A stretch of 64,000 nt of DNA from CAIWAH01 sp964602595 (lineage in GTDB: Bacteria; Verrucomicrobiota; Verrucomicrobiia; Limisphaerales; UBA9464). The stretch lies in NCBI GenBank assembly GCA_964602595.1, contig CAZRRO010000017.1, positions 62,001 through 126,000 of the forward strand, read 5' to 3'. Every line of letters begins with the position of its first letter. Position 1 is the first letter of the stretch. Shown here in pieces: positions 60,323 through 64,000 of this stretch. A program made the translations under genes and the position numbers. The notes beneath the pieces were generated by a model. That model was given only the letters and a program-made list of their open reading frames with translations. It was not told the origin of the DNA and ran no database searches.

Positions 60323-61585
60323 TCAGCGCGCCGCGGCGGACTGGTTCTGGACGCGGTAGAGCTTGGTCTTCGAGCGGAGGAACAGGGTGTCGTCCATGAC
60401 CGCGGGCGAGGCCATGAAACCGTCGCCCAGCGAACTCTTCGCCGCCACCCGGAACTCCTTCCCCGCCGCGACGACCGAGGTGTTGCCCTGCTGGTCGAAG
60501 AAATAGAGCCGGTTGCCCGCCACGAGCGGCGAGGCCGAAAATTCGCCGCCCAACCGTTCGCTGTAATGGATCGCGCCGGACTTCGCGTCGAGGCAGGTGA
60601 GGATGCCGTTGTCGGAAATCATGTAGACCTCCTGCCCGACGACCGCGACGGCCGGCTTCTGCGGGGCCTGCCGGCTAACCTTCCAGGCGACGTGGGTCGC
60701 CGTGACGTCGCCCTGGCCGCCGGGACGGATCGCCCACAGCTCCGGCTTCATGAAGCCGGTGGCAAGGTAAAGCAGCCCGTGGGCGAAGACGGGCCGGGTG
60801 ACGTTGGAGAAGCCCGGGATGTCCACCCACCAGAGTTCGCGGCCCGTCGCGGGATCCAGGCCGCTCACGCGGAAGGCGCCCATGCTGATGAGTTCGTCGT
60901 GGCCGTCCACGGTGATGACGCTGGGCGTGTGGTAGGCCTTCTTCAGCTCCGGCGCCTTGCCGTCCAGCTGCGGGCCGTTGCTGCGGCGCGTGGTCCACAG
61001 GCGTTTGCCGGTGCGCTTGTCGAGCGCGGTGACAAACCGCTCGACGGTGCCGTCGCAGGTGAGGAACAGGCGGTCGCCGTGCAGCACGGGGGAACTGCCC
61101 GGGCCATTGCCGCCGTGGTCGTGGGCGAGGTCGGTGTTCTTCCAAATCACCTTGCCGCTCTGGCTGTCGAGGCAGGCCGCGCCGTAGCGGCCGAAGAAGC
61201 AATACACGCGGTCGCGCTCAATGACCGGCGTGGGCGACGCGTGGCTGTTGAGGCTGTGGATCGGTTCGACGGCCTCGACGCGGAACAGTTCGACGTCATG
61301 GACCAGGCGGCCGGATTCGGCGTCCACGGCGAGCGCCCGGAGCGAATGACCGTCGTCCTTCGCGGTGGTCAGCCACAGCAGCTTGTCCCAGATCACCGGC
61401 GACGACCAACCGGTGCCCGGGAGATCGGTGGCCCACGCCACGTTCTCCGTGGCCGACCATTTCACGGGCAGATGCCGCGCCGGGGTGGTGCCGTCGCCGC
61501 GGGGCCCGCGGAATTCCGGCCAGGGTTCGGCCAGGGTGGTCAGGGTGGCCGCGAGGCCAAGGCAGAGAGCGACGCGCTGGAACAT
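60323..61585 (-). CDS. Secreted PQQ-like beta-propeller protein, second
   Basis: 420 residues from the ATG at 61585. Signal peptide MFQRVALCLGLAATLTTLAE, then EFRGPRGDGTTPA, a common start of this propeller group, and PQQ-like blades (LDSQSGKVIWKNTDL, LDKRTGKRLWTT, LDPATGRELWWVDI). Likely periplasmic. Divergent from the cytochrome-propeller gene with 96 bp between starts; functional relation possible. Confidence 0.85.
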   Translation of the reverse strand: MFQRVALCLGLAATLTTLAEPWPEFRGPRGDGTTPARHLPVKWSATENVAWATDLPGTGWSSPVIWDKLLWLTTAKDDGHSLRALAVDAESGRLVHDVELFRVEAVEPIHSLNSHASPTPVIERDRVYCFFGRYGAACLDSQSGKVIWKNTDLAHDHGGNGPGSSPVLHGDRLFLTCDGTVERFVTALDKRTGKRLWTTRRSNGPQLDGKAPELKKAYHTPSVITVDGHDELISMGAFRVSGLDPATGRELWWVDIPGFSNVTRPVFAHGLLYLATGFMKPELWAIRPGGQGDVTATHVAWKVSRQAPQKPAVAVVGQEVYMISDNGILTCLDAKSGAIHYSERLGGEFSASPLVAGNRLYFFDQQGNTSVVAAGKEFRVAAKSSLGDGFMASPAVMDDTLFLRSKTKLYRVQNQSAAAR

Positions 61586-61681
61586 GGCGCGAGTGTGGCC
61601 CGACGCGGGCGGCCAAGTCCACCGGCGGCTTCGGTGGCGGGCCGATTGACTCGGGCGGCCTCCTCCGTAACGTCCGCGCGC

Positions 61682-63367
61682 ATGCCCCGCCTGTTCCGCC
61701 GCCTGATTGCGTTTTGTCTTACCAGCCTGGCACTCTTCGCCGCCGAGTCCCCGGCCGTTCCGCCGGAACTTCAGAGCACCTTCAACCGCGGCCAAGTGCT
61801 CTTCGCGGCCAACTGCTCCATGTGCCATCAGCTTTCCGGTCGCGGCACGTCCGGCACCTATCCGCCGCTCGCCGCCTCGGACTGGCTCCAGCAGAACCGC
61901 CGGCTGGCCATCCGCGCCGTCGTCGCCGGGCTCAAGGAACCCATCACCGTCAATGGCGTCCGCTACCAGGGCCAAATGCCCCCGGCGTTGCTCACCGACC
62001 AGCAGGTCGCCGATGTGCTGACCTTCGTGATGAACTCCTGGGGCAATCCTGGCGGCCGGGTCATCGCGCCGGAAGTTGCGGTCGTGCGGGCCAAGACGGA
62101 ATTCCCGACCTTCGAAGCGCTCAAGCGGGCCAACGACTTCCGCCCCCTGCCTCCGGCGCCGGCTGGCTTCACGGTGGCTGAGACGGCGCGGCTGCCCGAT
62201 TTTGCCACGCGGTTGGCCAGTGATCGCCTCGGGAAAAACCTGTTCGTGCTCGGCCTCAACGGCTCCGTCTGGCGCCTCAACCTCGCGACCAAGAAGTTCA
62301 AGCAGCTCGTCTGGCCCACGAACTACACCGACCTGAGGCCGGGCGATTTCAGCACCCTGGGCCTGACTGTGGATGCCGATCGACGGCTTTGGATCAGCTT
62401 CAACCAACGGATTGCCTCCCAGCCGCTGATCACGAACGAGGTCGGCATCGTTCGCACCTCGGGCGTGGATGCCGAGGGTAATCCAATGGCGCCCAAACTC
62501 TGGTTCCGGACGGGTTACCCTCACGGCATCGGCCCCTACAACCACGGCGTCTCCGACCTGCGTTTCGGACCCGACGGCAAACTCTACCTGGCCAGCGGTT
62601 CACGCACCGACGGCGGCGAAGCGGGGACCGATCCGCAGTTCGGAACGATGGGCGAGACCGACATCACCGCCGCCGTGTGGCGCTTCGATCCGAAGGCCAC
62701 CGACCCCCAACTGGAAGTCGTCGCCCGCGGCATCCGGAACGCCTACAGCCTGAATTGGGACGGCGCCGACAACCTCTTCACCGTCGCCAACGGCCCGGAC
62801 GCCCACGCGGGCGAGGAGATGGACCATGTCGTGCCGCCGAAGGCCGGCAAGCCTCCGCGCCACCACGGTTTCCCCTACCAGCTAGGGCTCACTCCCGCCG
62901 GCCACCGCTGGTATCCGCACACCCCCGCCGCCCCCGACGGAGTCCAGTTCGCCCTGCCCGTGGAAAACCTGGGACCTGATGCGCTCGTCGACGGCAAAAC
63001 CACGGCGACTTTCACCCCGCACAGTTCCCCCGCCGGCCTCGAATGGCTCGACGCGAGCTGGCCTGAGTCGGTGCGAAACGGCTTCCTGATGGGTCGCTTC
63101 GGCAACCTCATCAAGACCGGCGACGATCACGACTGCGGCTTCGACGTGCTGTCGGTGAAGCTCACGCGCACCGCGGGAGGCCGCTGGCAGGCCCAGACCA
63201 AGACCTTTCTGGCACCGCTGGGCCGCCCCATGGATGTCCACGTCGCCGGCGGCAAGATCTACGTGCTGGAATACACCCGACCGACCAGCTTCAAGGAACA
63301 GGCCGGTTGGCTGCCGGGGCGGATCATCGAGGTGGCACCGGCCGGGGCTTCAGCGAAGGCGCCGTGA
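61682..63367 (+). CDS. Cytochrome c fused to a PQQ-dehydrogenase-like beta-propeller
   Basis: 561 residues from the ATG at 61682. Signal peptide (LFRRLIAFCLTSLALFAAESP), a single-haem cytochrome c domain with CSMCH (about 41-45) and a likely axial Met in QGQMPPALL, then a beta-propeller resembling sugar-dehydrogenase (glucose/sorbosone type) folds: GVSDLRFGPDGKLYLASGS, ARGIRNAYSLNWDGADNL and HHGFPYQLG. Such fusions pass electrons from an oxidised substrate to the respiratory chain. Substrate not known. Plus strand, divergent from the PQQ-like gene. Confidence 0.85.
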   Translation: MPRLFRRLIAFCLTSLALFAAESPAVPPELQSTFNRGQVLFAANCSMCHQLSGRGTSGTYPPLAASDWLQQNRRLAIRAVVAGLKEPITVNGVRYQGQMPPALLTDQQVADVLTFVMNSWGNPGGRVIAPEVAVVRAKTEFPTFEALKRANDFRPLPPAPAGFTVAETARLPDFATRLASDRLGKNLFVLGLNGSVWRLNLATKKFKQLVWPTNYTDLRPGDFSTLGLTVDADRRLWISFNQRIASQPLITNEVGIVRTSGVDAEGNPMAPKLWFRTGYPHGIGPYNHGVSDLRFGPDGKLYLASGSRTDGGEAGTDPQFGTMGETDITAAVWRFDPKATDPQLEVVARGIRNAYSLNWDGADNLFTVANGPDAHAGEEMDHVVPPKAGKPPRHHGFPYQLGLTPAGHRWYPHTPAAPDGVQFALPVENLGPDALVDGKTTATFTPHSSPAGLEWLDASWPESVRNGFLMGRFGNLIKTGDDHDCGFDVLSVKLTRTAGGRWQAQTKTFLAPLGRPMDVHVAGGKIYVLEYTRPTSFKEQAGWLPGRIIEVAPAGASAKAP

Positions 63368-63442
63368 GGCCGGAGCGCGGACCGAGCGAACCGTTCGGCC
63401 GGACAGGGGCAAAACTACACTGCCAGTGGAGCCGGGCTCCGT

Positions 63443-64000
63443 TCAGTTCGTCGGCTCCGCCGGCTTCCCGGGCTGCCGTTCCGTCAGGTTCCGCTCCAGC
63501 CGTTTTCGCATGGCTTGGTGGACTTCGTTGGTCACGGCGGCGAGGTGGGTTTTCGCCGCGTCGAGCTGCCCCGCGCGGAGATGCCAGCGGGCCATGTGCA
63601 GGTAAACACCTTCCCGCTCCTCGTCGCCGGGAGCCTGGGCCAAGGCATTGGTCCACGCACCCAGCGCGGTGTGCATGAGCCGCAGCTCGGCCGCGCGTTT
63701 TCCCGCGGCATCGGCGGCCGCCTCGGGCTTCACGCCGTAGTAAGTCTGCGCGACGTCGGCGAGCAAGGTGAAGTTCAGCGGGTCCAGCTTGATCGCCTCC
63801 TGATACATGCCGAGCGCCTTGCGGAACACGCCCTGTTCGTCGGTCTTGAAATGGTTGGTGGCGTCGTTGCGGAAGAGGAACGTCAGCGTGCCGAAGTTGT
63901 GCCAGTAGATCGGCTCGTGGGGATTGAGCTTCAGCGCCTCCTCATAGTAGGGAAACGCCTTCTCCACCGGTCCGATGTGGCCGTAGCTGTTCGCGAGGTT
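63443..64000 (-). CDS. TPR-repeat protein, partial
   Basis: The C-terminal portion of a gene cut by the right edge; the frame is open to the last base (NLANSYGHIGPVEKAFPYYEEALKLNP). At least three TPR helical pairs are seen, for example AFPYYEEALKLNPHEPIYW and ALGMYQEAIKLDPLNFTLL. About 185 residues are visible. It may be a TPR domain of a larger membrane protein, as commonly encoded in this phylum. Ends TERQPGKPAEPTN. Confidence 0.7.
   Translation of the reverse strand, partial: NLANSYGHIGPVEKAFPYYEEALKLNPHEPIYWHNFGTLTFLFRNDATNHFKTDEQGVFRKALGMYQEAIKLDPLNFTLLADVAQTYYGVKPEAAADAAGKRAAELRLMHTALGAWTNALAQAPGDEEREGVYLHMARWHLRAGQLDAAKTHLAAVTNEVHQAMRKRLERNLTERQPGKPAEPTN

Noticed and set aside
1..64000. 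CRISPR arrays
   Set aside because: No regularly spaced repeats with unique spacers were seen; the direct repeats present are gene-end duplications.

Overview
The window is about two-thirds G+C and looks like a chromosomal segment from a member of the Verrucomicrobiota, probably of the Limisphaerales/Pedosphaeraceae type. The clues are two pseudopilins with the FTLIELLVVIAIIAILA signature that continue into MLLPA..AKEKA, a PEP-CTERM protein, three PQQ-like beta-propeller proteins, a multihaem cytochrome, a DUF4175-type giant and a MoxR/DUF58/BatA operon. There is no 16S gene here, so the assignment is inference from gene content.

Region 1 (1-15.3 kb, all minus strand) is a type I restriction-modification locus that has taken in other defence genes. 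In transcription order it reads: hsdR; Fic protein plus a small zinc-ribbon-like fragment; TPR protein; a 41-codon mini-ORF; hsdS; a HEPN-like protein; a winged-helix protein; a retron non-coding RNA; a retron reverse transcriptase; a 50-codon hsdM 5' fragment; a DUF4011-helicase-Vsr-DUF3320 protein; and a second hsdM 5' end running off the left edge. The 3' end of hsdR is present three times (68 bp units) and the 5' end of hsdM at least twice (78 bp units, 74/78 identical). These copies delimit the inserted genes like cassette borders. The retron is well supported: a 15-bp a1/a2-type inverted repeat flanks a 20-bp perfect hairpin, directly upstream of (and overlapping) a YADD reverse transcriptase.

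Region 2 (15.6-20.1 kb) carries a PD-(D/E)XK-like protein and a NERD-domain protein divergent from hsdR, a VapBC-type toxin-antitoxin pair, and a decayed tyrosine integrase whose reading frame contains a tRNA T-arm/acceptor-like sequence followed by a terminator. It looks like the worn edge of an island.

Region 3 (20.1-39.7 kb) is mostly core and metabolic: a xylose-isomerase-fold protein, rpmI-rplT, a secreted CehA/McbA-type hydrolase, an MFS-like DUF5690 protein, a LuxR regulator divergent from a pseudopilin, a lipoprotein, a 1202-residue secreted repeat protein, a PbfA-like PLP lyase, an octahaem cytochrome c, two convergent multi-domain universal stress proteins, a SIS protein and purU.

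Region 4 (39.7-44 kb, minus) is a compact four-gene operon: zinc-ribbon kinase-like protein, vWA protein, divergent PurA-fold protein, and RlaP-like nucleotidyltransferase. All three enzyme-like members have changes at expected active-site positions. This is the other candidate for an undescribed system.

Region 5 (44.5-64 kb) holds a PQQ-propeller/MBL/MetE-like operon, the MoxR-DUF58-BatA-DUF4175 operon (interrupted by a small BamE-like gene between inverted repeats of a GGAAGGCAGGAA family), metF, two more PQQ-propeller proteins, a pseudopilin, a PEP-CTERM protein, a cytochrome c fused to a sugar-dehydrogenase-like propeller, and the end of a TPR gene cut by the right edge.
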